Shown here: positions 16,647 to 24,737 of the stretch, one piece after another
Position numbering within the stretch: the first letter of the stretch is position 1
How the letters are laid out: each line of letters opens with the position of its first letter
From: Pseudonocardiaceae bacterium
GTDB lineage: Bacteria > Actinomycetota > Actinomycetes > Mycobacteriales > Pseudonocardiaceae
NCBI GenBank assembly: GCA_009379815.1
Contig: WHSY01000031.1
Location: forward strand, 1-50,574
Direction: 5' to 3'
DNA length: 50,574 bases
Translations under genes and position numbers: made by a program
Notes under the pieces: generated by a model
Seen by the model: the letters and a program-made list of their open reading frames with translations, nothing else
The model's database searches: none
What the model was told of the DNA's origin: nothing

Positions 16647-16813
16647 CGACACCACTCCCGGACGCGCTGTTGGTGTGTTCCCGATCTCACACCGTGGTGC
16701 GGGGCGGTCGCAACCCCGACGTTCCACAGACGTGCGGTTCGCGACGTAGGATCGAGGCTCGGGCGGCCGACGCCGCCGCGAACCCGCACCGCTCGACCGA
16801 GGAGCGAACCGCC

Positions 16814-17743
16814 GTGCCCGCCGACCCCACGTCCCCCCAGTCCGGCTTCGCCTCGACCGCGCAGCAGATCGGCACCGCGCGGGTCAAGCGCGGCATGGCC
16901 GAGATGCTCAAGGGCGGCGTGATCATGGACGTCGTCACGCCGGAGCAGGCCAAGATCGCCGAGGACGCCGGAGCGGTCGCGGTGATGGCACTCGAACGGG
17001 TGCCCGCCGATATCCGTTCCCAGGGCGGCGTCGCGCGGATGAGTGACCCCGACATGGTCAGCGGGATCATCGACGCGGTCTCCGTCCCGGTGATGGCCAA
17101 GGCGCGCATCGGGCACCTCGTCGAGGCGCAGGTGCTGCAGGCGGTCGGCGTGGACTACGTCGACGAGTCCGAGGTGCTCACCCCGGCCGACGAGGCCCAC
17201 CACATCGACAAGCTCGCCTTCACGGTGCCGTTCGTGTGCGGCGCGACCAACCTCGGCGAGGCGCTGCGTCGCATCTCCGAGGGCGCCGCGATGATCCGCT
17301 CCAAGGGTGAGGCCGGCACCGGCAACGTGGTCGAGGCGACCCGGCACATGCGTGCCATCCGTGCCGGGATCCGGCAGCTGTCGACCATGGGCTCCGACGA
17401 GATCCACACCGCTGCCAAGGAGCTGCAGGCACCGGTGGAGCTGGTCGCCGAGGTCGCGGCAGCCGGGAAGCTGCCGGTCGTGCTGTTCACCGCGGGCGGG
17501 ATCGCCACCCCGGCCGATGCGGCGATGATGATGCAGCTCGGCGCCGAGGGGGTCTTCGTCGGCTCCGGGATCTTCAAGTCGCACGATCCGGGACGTCGGG
17601 CCGAGGCGATCGTCAAGGCCACCACCTTCCACGACGATCCCGACACGCTCGCCAAGGTGTCGCGGGGGCTCGGCGAGGCGATGGTCGGGCTCAACGTCAC
17701 CGACCTGCCCGAGGAGCAGCGACTGGCCCAACGAGGCTGGTGA
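16814..17743 (+). CDS. pdxS: Pyridoxal 5'-phosphate synthase lyase subunit PdxS
   Basis: A 309-residue TIM-barrel subunit that builds PLP from ribose 5-phosphate, glyceraldehyde 3-phosphate and ammonia delivered by PdxT. Diagnostic stretches are [37 protein letters not shown] (catalytic lysine) and [19 protein letters not shown] 16814 follows GAGGAGCGAACC. Its stop overlaps the GTG of a PHP-domain hydrolase. The glutaminase subunit gene pdxT is not adjacent but starts 4.2 kb further on. Confidence 0.97.
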   Translation: MPADPTSPQSGFASTAQQIGTARVKRGMAEMLKGGVIMDVVTPEQAKIAEDAGAVAVMALERVPADIRSQGGVARMSDPDMVSGIIDAVSVPVMAKARIGHLVEAQVLQAVGVDYVDESEVLTPADEAHHIDKLAFTVPFVCGATNLGEALRRISEGAAMIRSKGEAGTGNVVEATRHMRAIRAGIRQLSTMGSDEIHTAAKELQAPVELVAEVAAAGKLPVVLFTAGGIATPADAAMMMQLGAEGVFVGSGIFKSHDPGRRAEAIVKATTFHDDPDTLAKVSRGLGEAMVGLNVTDLPEEQRLAQRGW

Positions 17744-18924
17744 CACTGCTGGGCGCGCTACTGCTGGCCGGAACCACCGGCCGGTCACTGGTGGGCCCGA
17801 GACCCGTCGGCGGCGCCGAGCGCAGCTCCAGGATCACCCGGGGAACCGTGCTGGCGCACGCCGACCTGCACAACCACACCGTGCTCTCCGACGGCGACGG
17901 CGATCCCGCCGAGGCGTTCCCCTCCATGCGTGACGCCGGCCTGGATGTGGCCGCGCTGACCGACCACGCCGTCCGTGGCGCGTCGGTGGAGGGGACCGGC
18001 GCCGGCGGCACGCCGTGGATCGGGCTGGACCGGGCCGGCTGGCGGCGCACCGGGGAGCTCGCCTCGGCCCACGACCAGCCCGGCGAGTTCACCGCGATCC
18101 GCGGGTTCGAGTGGAGTCATCCACACCTGGGCCACGTCAACGCGTGGTTCACCGAGGACTTCACCGACATCGTCACCGACGCCGCGATGGCGCAGCTCTA
18201 CGGGTGGTTGACCGGAGCCGGGCGCTCCGCGACAGCCCTCGCCGGGTTCAACCACCCCGGCAGGGAGCCCGGCTGCTTCTCCGGCTTCCGCTACCACGAG
18301 GCCGCGCGGGACCAGGTGGTGAGCCTGGAGATGTTCAACCGCACCGAGGACTACCTCTTCGAGGGAGTCGCCCGTGGTGCCACGTCCCCGCTGGTGGCCT
18401 GCCTGGATGCCGGCTGGCGGACGGGGCTGCTCGGTGTCACCGACGAGCACGGCGAGGACTGGGGCCTCACCGAGGGTAAGGGGCGGGCGGGGTTGTGGGT
18501 CACCGAGCTGAGCAGGGCGGGCGTTGCGGAGGCGTTGCGCGCCCGCAGGTTCTTCGCCACGCGGGTGTCGGGGCTGCGCGTGGATGCCACCGCGAACGGG
18601 GCTCGGATGGGCTCGGTGCTGCGGCACCGCAGTGGCGCGGTCGAGTTCGCACTCGACATCGATCGAGGGCCGGGCTGGGCCGGCATGCCGCTGCAGCTGC
18701 AGGTGTTGCGCCCCGGCATCCCGGCACCCGCCGTGGCCGAGGTCGTCGAGATCGACTGCGGCGAGGTCGGCCGGTTCACGCTGCCGCTCGACGTGGACGA
18801 TGGCGGCTGGGTCGTGCTGCGCGTCGCGGACCCCACCGAGGCGAACGAGACCCCGGGGCCGTCAGGCCATCCCGCCAACAACCTCGCGGTGGCCTACACG
18901 AGCCCGTGGTTCCTCGAACCCTGA
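17740..18924 (+). CDS. PHP-domain metallohydrolase (CehA/McbA-like)
   Basis: A protein of up to 394 residues with a polymerase-and-histidinol-phosphatase fold. The metal-binding HxH is in [14 protein letters not shown] near residue 44, followed by AALTDHAV and later [13 protein letters not shown] and [11 protein letters not shown] histidines, typical of CehA/McbA-type phosphoesterases. The substrate is unknown. GTG 17740 overlaps the pdxS stop; an in-frame GTG at 17848 ([10 protein letters not shown]) would remove a Gly/Leu-rich start and still keep the whole domain. Coupling to pdxS hints at a link to PLP or sugar phosphate metabolism, which is speculation. Confidence 0.82.
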   Translation: MTLLGALLLAGTTGRSLVGPRPVGGAERSSRITRGTVLAHADLHNHTVLSDGDGDPAEAFPSMRDAGLDVAALTDHAVRGASVEGTGAGGTPWIGLDRAGWRRTGELASAHDQPGEFTAIRGFEWSHPHLGHVNAWFTEDFTDIVTDAAMAQLYGWLTGAGRSATALAGFNHPGREPGCFSGFRYHEAARDQVVSLEMFNRTEDYLFEGVARGATSPLVACLDAGWRTGLLGVTDEHGEDWGLTEGKGRAGLWVTELSRAGVAEALRARRFFATRVSGLRVDATANGARMGSVLRHRSGAVEFALDIDRGPGWAGMPLQLQVLRPGIPAPAVAEVVEIDCGEVGRFTLPLDVDDGGWVVLRVADPTEANETPGPSGHPANNLAVAYTSPWFLEP

Positions 18925-18928
18925 CCCG

Positions 18929-19498
18929 TCAGCTGTGCTCCATCACGAGCACGGCGGAGCTGCCGGGATGCAGGGCCTGGTAGGCGTGCGGCACGTCACC
19001 CGCGAAGGATGCGTAGTCGCCGGGTTGCAGCTCGACGGGCTGCTCGACCGGTCCCACGCTGATCCGGCCCGTCGTGACGACGACGTGCTCGACGGTCCTG
19101 GGGATGTGCGCATCGGCCCTGCGTGGCTCGCCCGGCTGCAAGGAGATCACGTAGACGTCGCGGCGCGCGCCGGGCGGGCAGGAGGAGAGCAGCACCGCGG
19201 TGTAGTTACCGGTCTCCGACGGGATCGCGCTGCCCTCACCGGCGCGCACCACCCGTACCGGCGCCACCGGCGGGTCGACCAGCTGGCTGAACGGCACCCC
19301 GAGAGCACCTGCCAGCGCCCACAGCGTCTCGACGCTCGGGTTGCCGGCGCCCGCCTCGAGCTGCGACACGGTCGACTTGGCGATCCCGGCCTGCCGGGCG
19401 AGCTCTGCCAGCGAGAAACCGGCGCGGTCACGCTCGCGGCGCAACGCCGTGGCGATGGTGTCCAGGGGGCTGCCGTCCCGGCTCATGGTCTTCTCCAT
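18929..19498 (-). CDS. XRE-family regulator with C-terminal cupin domain
   Basis: A 189-residue transcription factor. Residues about 15-70 form a Cro/C1-type helix-turn-helix (FSLAELARQAGIAKSTVSQLE); residues about 100-185 form a cupin_2 barrel that would sense a small ligand (EHVVVTTGRISVGP, then PGDYASFAGDVPHAY). It is divergent from the azlCD exporter genes across a 54-bp region holding two overlapping inverted repeats, so it most likely controls azlCD and itself. It converges on the PHP gene with a 4-bp gap. ATG 19498 is used; ATG 19486 is an alternative. Confidence 0.88.
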   Translation of the reverse strand: MEKTMSRDGSPLDTIATALRRERDRAGFSLAELARQAGIAKSTVSQLEAGAGNPSVETLWALAGALGVPFSQLVDPPVAPVRVVRAGEGSAIPSETGNYTAVLLSSCPPGARRDVYVISLQPGEPRRADAHIPRTVEHVVVTTGRISVGPVEQPVELQPGDYASFAGDVPHAYQALHPGSSAVLVMEHS

Positions 19499-19508
19499 CG
19501 GTCCAATC

Positions 19509-19539
19509 GTTCGACTTGACGAACAGTGCTCGAATGTTC
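19509..19539. promoter_or_regulatory. Overlapping inverted repeats in the XRE-cupin/azlC divergent promoter
   Basis: GTTCG-acttga-CGAAC spans 19509-19524 and GAACA-gtgctcgaa-TGTTC spans 19521-19539, sharing their central GAAC. Both lie in the 54 bp between the divergent start codons. AAAGGA sits just before the azlC ATG. They are probable operators of the XRE-cupin protein. Confidence 0.5.
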
Positions 19540-19552
19540 AGCATAAAGGACT

Positions 19553-20218
19553 ATGCGTTCGATGTGGCGGACCGAGGCCGATCTCCTGGGCGACGTGCTC
19601 GCGCTGGCGGCTGCGATCACGCTGGTGGGTGCGTCGTTCGGGGCGCTGGCGGTCACGGCCGGGTTGCCCGTCTGGCTGGCCATGGCGATGTCGTTGCTGG
19701 TCTTCGCGGGTGGGTCGCAGTTCCTCGTGGTGGGGGTGCTGGCGGCAGGCGGAAGCCCGCTCGCCGGCCTGGTCGGCGGGTTGCTCGTCAACGCCCGGCA
19801 CCTTCCGTTCGGCCTCGCGATCGCCGACGTGATCGGATGCGGCCCGGTCCGGTGGCTCGGGGCCCACCTGCTCATCGACGAGTCGACGGCCTTCGCCCGC
19901 GCTCAGGACGAGCCGCACCGCGCCCGGTTGGCGTTCTGGTCCAGCGGCATCGCGCTGTTCGTCGGCTGGAACGTGGGCACTCTGGTCGGCGCGATCGCCG
20001 CCGGGCGCATCGGTGAGCCGGAGGCGTTCGGAATCGACGCAGCCTTCCCGGCCGCGCTGCTGGCACTGCTGCTGCCAGGGCTGCGCGGCGCCGCCGACCG
20101 CCGGGTAGCCGCGGGCGCAGCGGCCATCGCGCTGCTGGCGACACCGTTGCTGCCTGCCGGCCTGCCGGTGCTCGCGGCGCTGGCCGCGCTCGGCCTGGGC
20201 CGGGAGTCCGCATCGTGA
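19553..20218 (+). CDS. azlC: AzlC-family branched-chain amino acid export permease
   Basis: A 221-residue membrane protein, the large subunit of the two-component AzlCD (LIV-E) exporter. Family features are GASFGALAVTAGLPVWLAMA, FAGGSQFLVVG and NARHLPFGLAIA. About six or seven hydrophobic helices. ATG 19553 follows AAAGGA. The stop overlaps the GTG start of azlD. Confidence 0.9.
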   Translation: MRSMWRTEADLLGDVLALAAAITLVGASFGALAVTAGLPVWLAMAMSLLVFAGGSQFLVVGVLAAGGSPLAGLVGGLLVNARHLPFGLAIADVIGCGPVRWLGAHLLIDESTAFARAQDEPHRARLAFWSSGIALFVGWNVGTLVGAIAAGRIGEPEAFGIDAAFPAALLALLLPGLRGAADRRVAAGAAAIALLATPLLPAGLPVLAALAALGLGRESAS

Positions 20219-20526
20219 GCGTGTGGGTCGCGGTGCTCGCGCTGGCCGCGGGCACCTACGCGCTGCGGCTGGCCGGGCCGCTGCTGGCGCAGCGTCTCAC
20301 CGTGCCCGTGCGGGTGCAGCGCATGCTCGGGCTCGCGGCCACCGCGATGCTCGCCGCGCTGGTCACCACCGCGGCGCTGACCGACGGCTCCGGATTCGGT
20401 GGATGGGCGCGGGCGGCCGGCGTCGCGGTCGGCGCGATGGCGGCGTGGCGCCGCAGCCCGTTCGTCGTCGTGGTGGTGCTCGCGGCAGTCACCGCGGCGG
20501 CGCTGCGTGCCCTGGGCGTGGAGTGA
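20215..20526 (+). CDS. azlD: AzlD-family branched-chain amino acid export subunit
   Basis: A 103-residue membrane protein with three to four helices (ALAAGTYALRLAGPLLA, MLGLAATAMLAALVTT, FVVVVVLAAVTAAALRAL), the small partner of AzlC. GTG 20215 overlaps the azlC stop. Its own stop overlaps the ATG of a 28-codon remnant, suggesting that the operon once continued. Confidence 0.88.
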   Translation: MSVWVAVLALAAGTYALRLAGPLLAQRLTVPVRVQRMLGLAATAMLAALVTTAALTDGSGFGGWARAAGVAVGAMAAWRRSPFVVVVVLAAVTAAALRALGVE

Positions 20527-20612
20527 TGTCCCCGCTGGAACCCGACCGGCACATCGACGAGGCGGCGCGGATCATCCGAGACTCCGCCATTGTTGTGAGC
20601 GGTTGTCGATGA
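20526..20612 (+). pseudogene. 28-codon gene remnant, possibly the start of a Sir2-like deacetylase
   Basis: An ATG overlapping the azlD stop (TGATG) opens a frame that begins MSPLEPDRHIDEAARIIRD, continues IVVSG and stops 28 codons in. The pattern resembles the N-terminus of Sir2-type NAD-dependent deacetylases, where an IVVxxGAGxS glycine loop follows. Here the sequence breaks right at that point, and the 3' end of the opposing tetR gene overlaps it from 20572. The simplest reading is a gene truncated when the TetR/VOC pair was inserted. With so few residues the Sir2 identity is tentative. Confidence 0.35.
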
Positions 20613-21411
20613 GGACGGCGAGCCCGTCGAGGACACGGTGCAGGCCGAAGCGATAGGCGTGCTCAGGGTCGTGGGCGCTGCCGTGTGCGGTGCCCGCCGC
20701 GGTGCCGACGCGGGTGGCGAGGGGGTAGGTCCGCTGGTCGAGCACGCGGGCGAGTAGGGGTGCGTTGGCGGCCCACCACTGCTGGTCGTCCATCGCGCTG
20801 TCGCGCCGGGTGGCGCGGGCTTCGGCGTCGTCGCGGGCGCAAGCCTGCACGAAGCTCAACAGGTAGGTCAGGGCGTCGTCCAGCTCGACGTCGTCGAGGC
20901 CGAGCCCGTCCAGCGTTGCGAGCTCGTGTTCGTACTTGGCCATGAGCCCCGGGCCGAGTGGCGGTCTGAGGGTGGAGACGGTGGCGGCCCAGGGGTGGGC
21001 CTCGAACAGATCCCGATTCTCCGCTGCGACCGCCGTCAGCCGCTGCCGCCAGGGCTGGCCGGTGGTGTCCGCGCGACGCATGTGTGCGTAGGCGGCGTCG
21101 AGCATGAGGTCCAGCAGCTCGGCCTTGCCCGGCACGTAGGTGTAGAGCGTCATCGCGGCCACGTCGAGCGCCTGGGCTACCCGACGCATGGTCACGGCCC
21201 GCAGGCCCGCACGATCAGCCAGGCTGGTCGCCGCGGCCACCACGTCCTCGAGGGCCAGACCCCGCGCGGGCCCACGACGTGGCGCCGCGGTCGGATCGCG
21301 CCACAGCAGCTCCAGGGTCCGGTCGGGGCCGCCGGCGCTAGTGCGTTCGGACGGCGCTGGAAGTTCGGACGGCGCTGGAGGTTCAGAGGGCGCTGGAGGT
21401 TCAGAGGGCAC
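20572..21411 (-). CDS. TetR/AcrR-family regulator
   Basis: A 279-residue repressor. The helix-turn-helix lies near residues 70-95 (TMRRVAQALDVAAMTLYTYV, then PGKAELLD), followed by a TetR_C_1-like ligand-binding region with HPWAATVSTLRPPLGPG. The first 20 or so residues are a low-complexity repeat (APSEPP units) encoded by 18-bp tandem repeats. The start is GTG 21411. It is divergent from the VOC gene across about 100 bp that holds a strong palindrome, so it probably represses that gene and itself. Its 3' end overlaps the truncated remnant after azlD. Confidence 0.87.
   Translation of the reverse strand: MPSEPPAPSEPPAPSELPAPSERTSAGGPDRTLELLWRDPTAAPRRGPARGLALEDVVAAATSLADRAGLRAVTMRRVAQALDVAAMTLYTYVPGKAELLDLMLDAAYAHMRRADTTGQPWRQRLTAVAAENRDLFEAHPWAATVSTLRPPLGPGLMAKYEHELATLDGLGLDDVELDDALTYLLSFVQACARDDAEARATRRDSAMDDQQWWAANAPLLARVLDQRTYPLATRVGTAAGTAHGSAHDPEHAYRFGLHRVLDGLAVLIDNRSQQWRSLG
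21345..21409. repeat. 18-bp tandem repeat in the 5' end of the tetR gene
   Basis: Three full units of 18 bp start at 21345, 21363 and 21381 (the first reads gttcggacggcgctggaa), with a partial fourth copy at 21399. The period keeps frame and encodes six-residue APSEPP-type units at the N-terminus of the TetR protein. Confidence 0.88.
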
Positions 21412-21432
21412 GGGAACAGCCTCACGACTCGA

Positions 21433-21460
21433 ACGTTGTACGATGTACTTCGTACAACGT
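21433..21460. promoter_or_regulatory. Operator palindrome between tetR and the VOC gene
   Basis: A 28-bp inverted repeat with 10-bp arms, ACGTTGTACG (21433-21442) and CGTACAACGT (21451-21460), around atgtactt. GTAC occurs four times at exact 7-bp spacing (21438, 21445, 21452, 21459), giving overlapping dyads. It resembles the long operators of TetR regulators that bind as two dimers. Confidence 0.7.
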
Positions 21461-21512
21461 ACGGGGCCGTCCTGTCGAGGCAGTGCCGGCCCTCCGGATC
21501 AATGGAGCGACC

Positions 21513-21920
21513 GTGAAGATCACATCGTCCGCGATCTCGCTGAACGTCGACGACGTCGCCGCATCCAGTGCCTTCCTCGTCGGGCATTTCGGCTTCCGCG
21601 AGGAGATGGCAGCCGATGGCTTCGCGTCCCTCGCCCGGCCAGACGCCGGCATGAACGTGGTGTTCCTGCGCCGTGGTCTGCCGACCCTGCCCGCCGACCA
21701 GCGCAACGACCGCGCCGCCGGGTTCATCCTCGCCTTCGTCGTCGATGATCTCGAGGGTGAACTGTCTCGCCTCCAGGCCGAGGGGGTCGCCGTCACCATG
21801 CAGCTCACCAACGAGGAGTGGGGCGAACGCGCGTTCCAAGTCCGTGACCCCAACGGACTCATCGTGCAGCTCGTCGACTGGAACGCCCCGGCTCGAGACC
21901 CGGCACTCCGAGCGCGCTGA
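21513..21920 (+). CDS. VOC-family (glyoxalase/bleomycin resistance type) protein
   Basis: A 135-residue protein of the vicinal oxygen chelate fold, with two beta-alpha-beta-beta-beta modules. Recognisable are [20 protein letters not shown] at the start and [16 protein letters not shown] at the end, where the last acidic/aromatic positions form the usual ligand site. The substrate is unknown. GTG 21513 follows ATGGAGCGACC. It is controlled in all likelihood by the divergent TetR protein. Confidence 0.87.
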   Translation: MKITSSAISLNVDDVAASSAFLVGHFGFREEMAADGFASLARPDAGMNVVFLRRGLPTLPADQRNDRAAGFILAFVVDDLEGELSRLQAEGVAVTMQLTNEEWGERAFQVRDPNGLIVQLVDWNAPARDPALRAR

Positions 21921-21948
21921 CCGGCAGGGCGCGCATAAGGTCGACGTC

Positions 21949-22575
21949 GTGAGTGACCCCGTCGTCGGTGTGCTGGCCCTGCAGGGTGACGTGCGTGAGC
22001 ACGAGCGGGCGCTGGCCGAGTGCGGGCTGGGCAGCAGGCGGGTCCGCAGGCCCGAGGAGCTCGCCGAGGTTGACGCACTGATCATCCCGGGTGGGGAGTC
22101 GACGACGATCAGCCGGCTGCTCGAGTCGTTCGAGCTGCTCGAACCGCTCCGCGAGCGGCTGCGCGGCGGCATGCCGGCATACGGTTCGTGCGCCGGGATG
22201 ATCCTGCTCGGTCGCGAGCTGCTCGACGGGCGGCCCGACCAGCAGCAGCTGTCGGCGGTCGACGCCGTGGTGCGGCGCAACGCCTTCGGCCGTCAGGTCG
22301 ACTCGTTCGAGGCTGACCTCGCGTTCACCGGGGTGGACGGCGACCCTGTCCGGGCTGTCTTCATCCGCGCGCCCTGGGTCGAGGAGGCCGGTCCCGACGT
22401 CGAGGTGCTCGCCCGGGTGCCCGACGTCGCGAAGGCCGGCGCCGCCGCCGGTAGGATCGTCGCAGTTCGGCAGGGCAACGTGCTCGCCACCGCGTTCCAT
22501 CCGGAGCTGACCGGCGACCGGCGGGTCCACCAGCTGTTCTGCGAGACGGTGCGGGCGGCCTGTGGACGGCTCTAG
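21949..22575 (+). CDS. pdxT: Pyridoxal 5'-phosphate synthase glutaminase subunit PdxT
   Basis: A 208-residue class I glutamine amidotransferase that feeds ammonia to PdxS. It shows [17 protein letters not shown], the PGGESTT oxyanion segment, the nucleophile in GSCAGMI and the His/Glu pair in [10 protein letters not shown]. The start is GTG 21949, 28 nt after the VOC stop. It is followed by yebC and ruvCAB, the same neighbourhood as in other actinobacteria, except that pdxS lies 4.2 kb upstream. Confidence 0.95.
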   Translation: MSDPVVGVLALQGDVREHERALAECGLGSRRVRRPEELAEVDALIIPGGESTTISRLLESFELLEPLRERLRGGMPAYGSCAGMILLGRELLDGRPDQQQLSAVDAVVRRNAFGRQVDSFEADLAFTGVDGDPVRAVFIRAPWVEEAGPDVEVLARVPDVAKAGAAAGRIVAVRQGNVLATAFHPELTGDRRVHQLFCETVRAACGRL

Positions 22576-22650
22576 CGTTGCGCCGGCCGTGATCGCCTCC
22601 GGGGTTTGCGCGAGCGCCCCGACGCCGTGACGACGAGGAGTACTCAAGCC

Positions 22651-23409
22651 ATGAGCGGCCACTCGAAATGGGCCACCACCAAGCACAAGAAGGCGGCCGT
22701 TGACGCCAAGCGCAGCAAGATGTTCGCCAAGCTGATCAAGAACATCGAGGTAGCGGCGCGCACCGGTGGTGGTGATCCGGACGGCAACCCGACCCTCTAC
22801 GACGCTATCCAGAAGGCCAAGAGGAGCTCGGTGCCCAGCGACAACATCGACCGCGCCGTCAAGCGCGGCGGGGGCGCCGACGCCGGCGGCGCGGAGTACC
22901 AGACGGTGATGTACGAGGGCTACGGCCCCGGCACCGTGGCGATCCTGGTGGAGTGCTTGACCGACAACCGCAACCGCGCGGCCTCCGAGGTCCGCACCGC
23001 GATGACGCGCAATGGCGGGACGATGGCCGACGCGGGGTCGGTGTCGTTCCTGTTCAACCGCAAGGGCGTGGTGATCCTGCCCAAGGAGCAGGCAACCGGG
23101 CAGGCCTCGGAGGACGCGGTGCTGGCGGCCGTGCTCGACGCGGGCGCCGAGGAGGTCAACGATCTCGGGGAGTCGTTCGAGGTGGTCTCCGAACCCGGTG
23201 ACCTGGTCGCCGTCCGCACCGCGCTGCAGGCCGAGGACATCGAGTACGACTCGGCCGAGGTGAGCTTCCTGCCCTCGGCCAACGTGCCGGTCGAGGCCGA
23301 CGACGCCCGCAGGGTGTTCCGGCTGATCGACGCGCTCGAGGACAGCGACGACGTGCAGAACGTCTACGCGAACTTCGACGTCCCCGACGAGGTCATGGCC
23401 CAGGTCTGA
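22651..23409 (+). CDS. YebC/PmpR-family protein
   Basis: A 252-residue protein of the YebC/TACO1 family, starting [20 protein letters not shown], with [19 protein letters not shown] and [20 protein letters not shown] following, and ending in EVMAQV. ATG 22651 lies 11 nt after GAGGAG. Family members have been described both as DNA-binding regulators and as factors that help ribosomes over polyproline or mitochondrial start regions. Its place before ruvCAB is widely conserved. Confidence 0.95.
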   Translation: MSGHSKWATTKHKKAAVDAKRSKMFAKLIKNIEVAARTGGGDPDGNPTLYDAIQKAKRSSVPSDNIDRAVKRGGGADAGGAEYQTVMYEGYGPGTVAILVECLTDNRNRAASEVRTAMTRNGGTMADAGSVSFLFNRKGVVILPKEQATGQASEDAVLAAVLDAGAEEVNDLGESFEVVSEPGDLVAVRTALQAEDIEYDSAEVSFLPSANVPVEADDARRVFRLIDALEDSDDVQNVYANFDVPDEVMAQV

Positions 23410-23520
23410 GGTGGCTGTGGCGCTCGTGCGCCGATGGCGGGGTGCTGCGCCGGCTGCGACCCACGGGGTGCGAAGCGGGGCGTGTCGGTGACCCGGCCGC
23501 CACCGCTGCGTCGCTAGGGT

Positions 23521-23536
23521 TCGAACGGGTGTTCGT
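23521..23536. promoter_or_regulatory. LexA (SOS) box upstream of ruvC
   Basis: TCGAAC-GGGT-GTTCGT matches the actinobacterial SOS consensus TCGAAC-N4-GTTCGA with one mismatch at the last base. It lies 20 bp before the ruvC start, so ruvCAB is probably induced by DNA damage. Confidence 0.72.
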
Positions 23537-23556
23537 CGGCTGCGAGGAGGCGCGAG

Positions 23557-24132
23557 TTGCGGGTGCTGGGCGTGGACCCCGGACTGACCCGCTGCGGGTT
23601 GGGGGTGGTCGACGGTGGTTCCGGTCGCGGTGTCAGCTGTGTGGCGGTGGACGTCGTGCGCAGTTCGCCCGAGGTGGCGTTGGGGCAACGGCTCGTCGCG
23701 GTGGCCGATGTGGTGGAGCGATGGATCGCCGAGCACTCGCCCGACGTGGTCGCCATCGAGCGGGTGTTCAGCCAGCACAACGTGCGCACCGCGATGGGCA
23801 CCGCGCAGGTCGGCGGGGTGGTGGCGCTGGTCGCCACCAGGCGTGACCTTCCGGTCGCCTTCCACACCCCCAGCGAGGTCAAGGCGGCGGTCACCGGTTC
23901 CGGACGGGCCGGCAAGCAGCAGGTGACGGCGATGGTGTCCCGGCTGCTCACGCTGCCCACCCCACCCAAGCCCCCTGATGCCGCTGACGCGCTCGCGTTG
24001 GCGGTGTGCCACCTGTGGCGGGCTCCGATGGCTGCCCGGCTGGCCGACGCGCAGCTCCGCTCGGCGCAGCGTGCCCGGTCGCACCGCGCGCGGCTCGCCG
24101 CAGCCGCCAGAAGGACGGGGCGGCGGGCGTGA
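23557..24132 (+). CDS. ruvC: Crossover junction endodeoxyribonuclease RuvC
   Basis: A 191-residue Holliday junction resolvase. The N-terminal catalytic aspartate is in [16 protein letters not shown]; the further acidic residues lie in [17 protein letters not shown] and [16 protein letters not shown]. It cuts junctions positioned by RuvAB. TTG 23557 follows GAGGAGG. The stop overlaps the ruvA GTG. Confidence 0.96.
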   Translation: MRVLGVDPGLTRCGLGVVDGGSGRGVSCVAVDVVRSSPEVALGQRLVAVADVVERWIAEHSPDVVAIERVFSQHNVRTAMGTAQVGGVVALVATRRDLPVAFHTPSEVKAAVTGSGRAGKQQVTAMVSRLLTLPTPPKPPDAADALALAVCHLWRAPMAARLADAQLRSAQRARSHRARLAAAARRTGRRA

Positions 24133-24737
24133 TCAGCAGGGTTCGCGGCGAGGTGTTGTCCGTCGGCCTCGACCACGCCGTGGTCGAGGTCGGCGGCGTC
24201 GGCCTCACGGTCCATGCGGTGCCGGCCACGCTGGCCACGCTGCGGCGCGGTGAGCAGGCTCAGCTGGCCACCACACTCGTGGTGCGCGAGGACTCGCTGA
24301 CGCTCTACGGTTTCGCCGATCCGGAGGCTCGTGAGCTGTTCGGGCTGCTGCAGACGGTCTCCGGTGTGGGCCCGCGGCTGGCGCTCGCGACGCTGGCGGT
24401 GCTCGATCCCGAGGCGCTGCGCGGGGCGATCTCCGACGGCAGCCTCACCATGCTCACCCAGGTGCCCGGTATCGGCCGCAAGGGTGCCGAGCGGCTCGTC
24501 GTCGAGCTGCGGGACAAGGTCGGGCCGGTGGGTGCACCGGGTGGTGACGGCCAACCGGCCGCGGGCAGCGCCGGGCAGCTGCGGACCGAGGTCACCGAGG
24601 CGCTCGTCGGGCTGGGCTTCGCGACCCGGCAGGCCGAGCAGGCCGTCGAGCAGGTGCTCGCCGAGGGTGAGTCCGATGGGTCCGACACGTCGGCAGTGCT
24701 GCGCAGCGCCCTGACGAGATTGGGCCGCAACCGGTGA
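24129..24737 (+). CDS. ruvA: Holliday junction DNA helicase subunit RuvA
   Basis: A 202-residue junction-binding protein. An OB-fold at residues 1-65 ([20 protein letters not shown]) is followed by two helix-hairpin-helix motifs ([17 protein letters not shown] and [19 protein letters not shown]), a flexible linker and a C-terminal domain that contacts RuvB ([17 protein letters not shown]). GTG starts overlap both neighbours, giving a tightly coupled ruvCAB unit. Confidence 0.96.
   Translation: MISRVRGEVLSVGLDHAVVEVGGVGLTVHAVPATLATLRRGEQAQLATTLVVREDSLTLYGFADPEARELFGLLQTVSGVGPRLALATLAVLDPEALRGAISDGSLTMLTQVPGIGRKGAERLVVELRDKVGPVGAPGGDGQPAAGSAGQLRTEVTEALVGLGFATRQAEQAVEQVLAEGESDGSDTSAVLRSALTRLGRNR

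Noticed and set aside
16747-16752. TAGGAT as the pdxS promoter -10 box
   Set aside because: The hexamer is plausible, but no -35 element at suitable spacing was found, so it was not listed as a feature.
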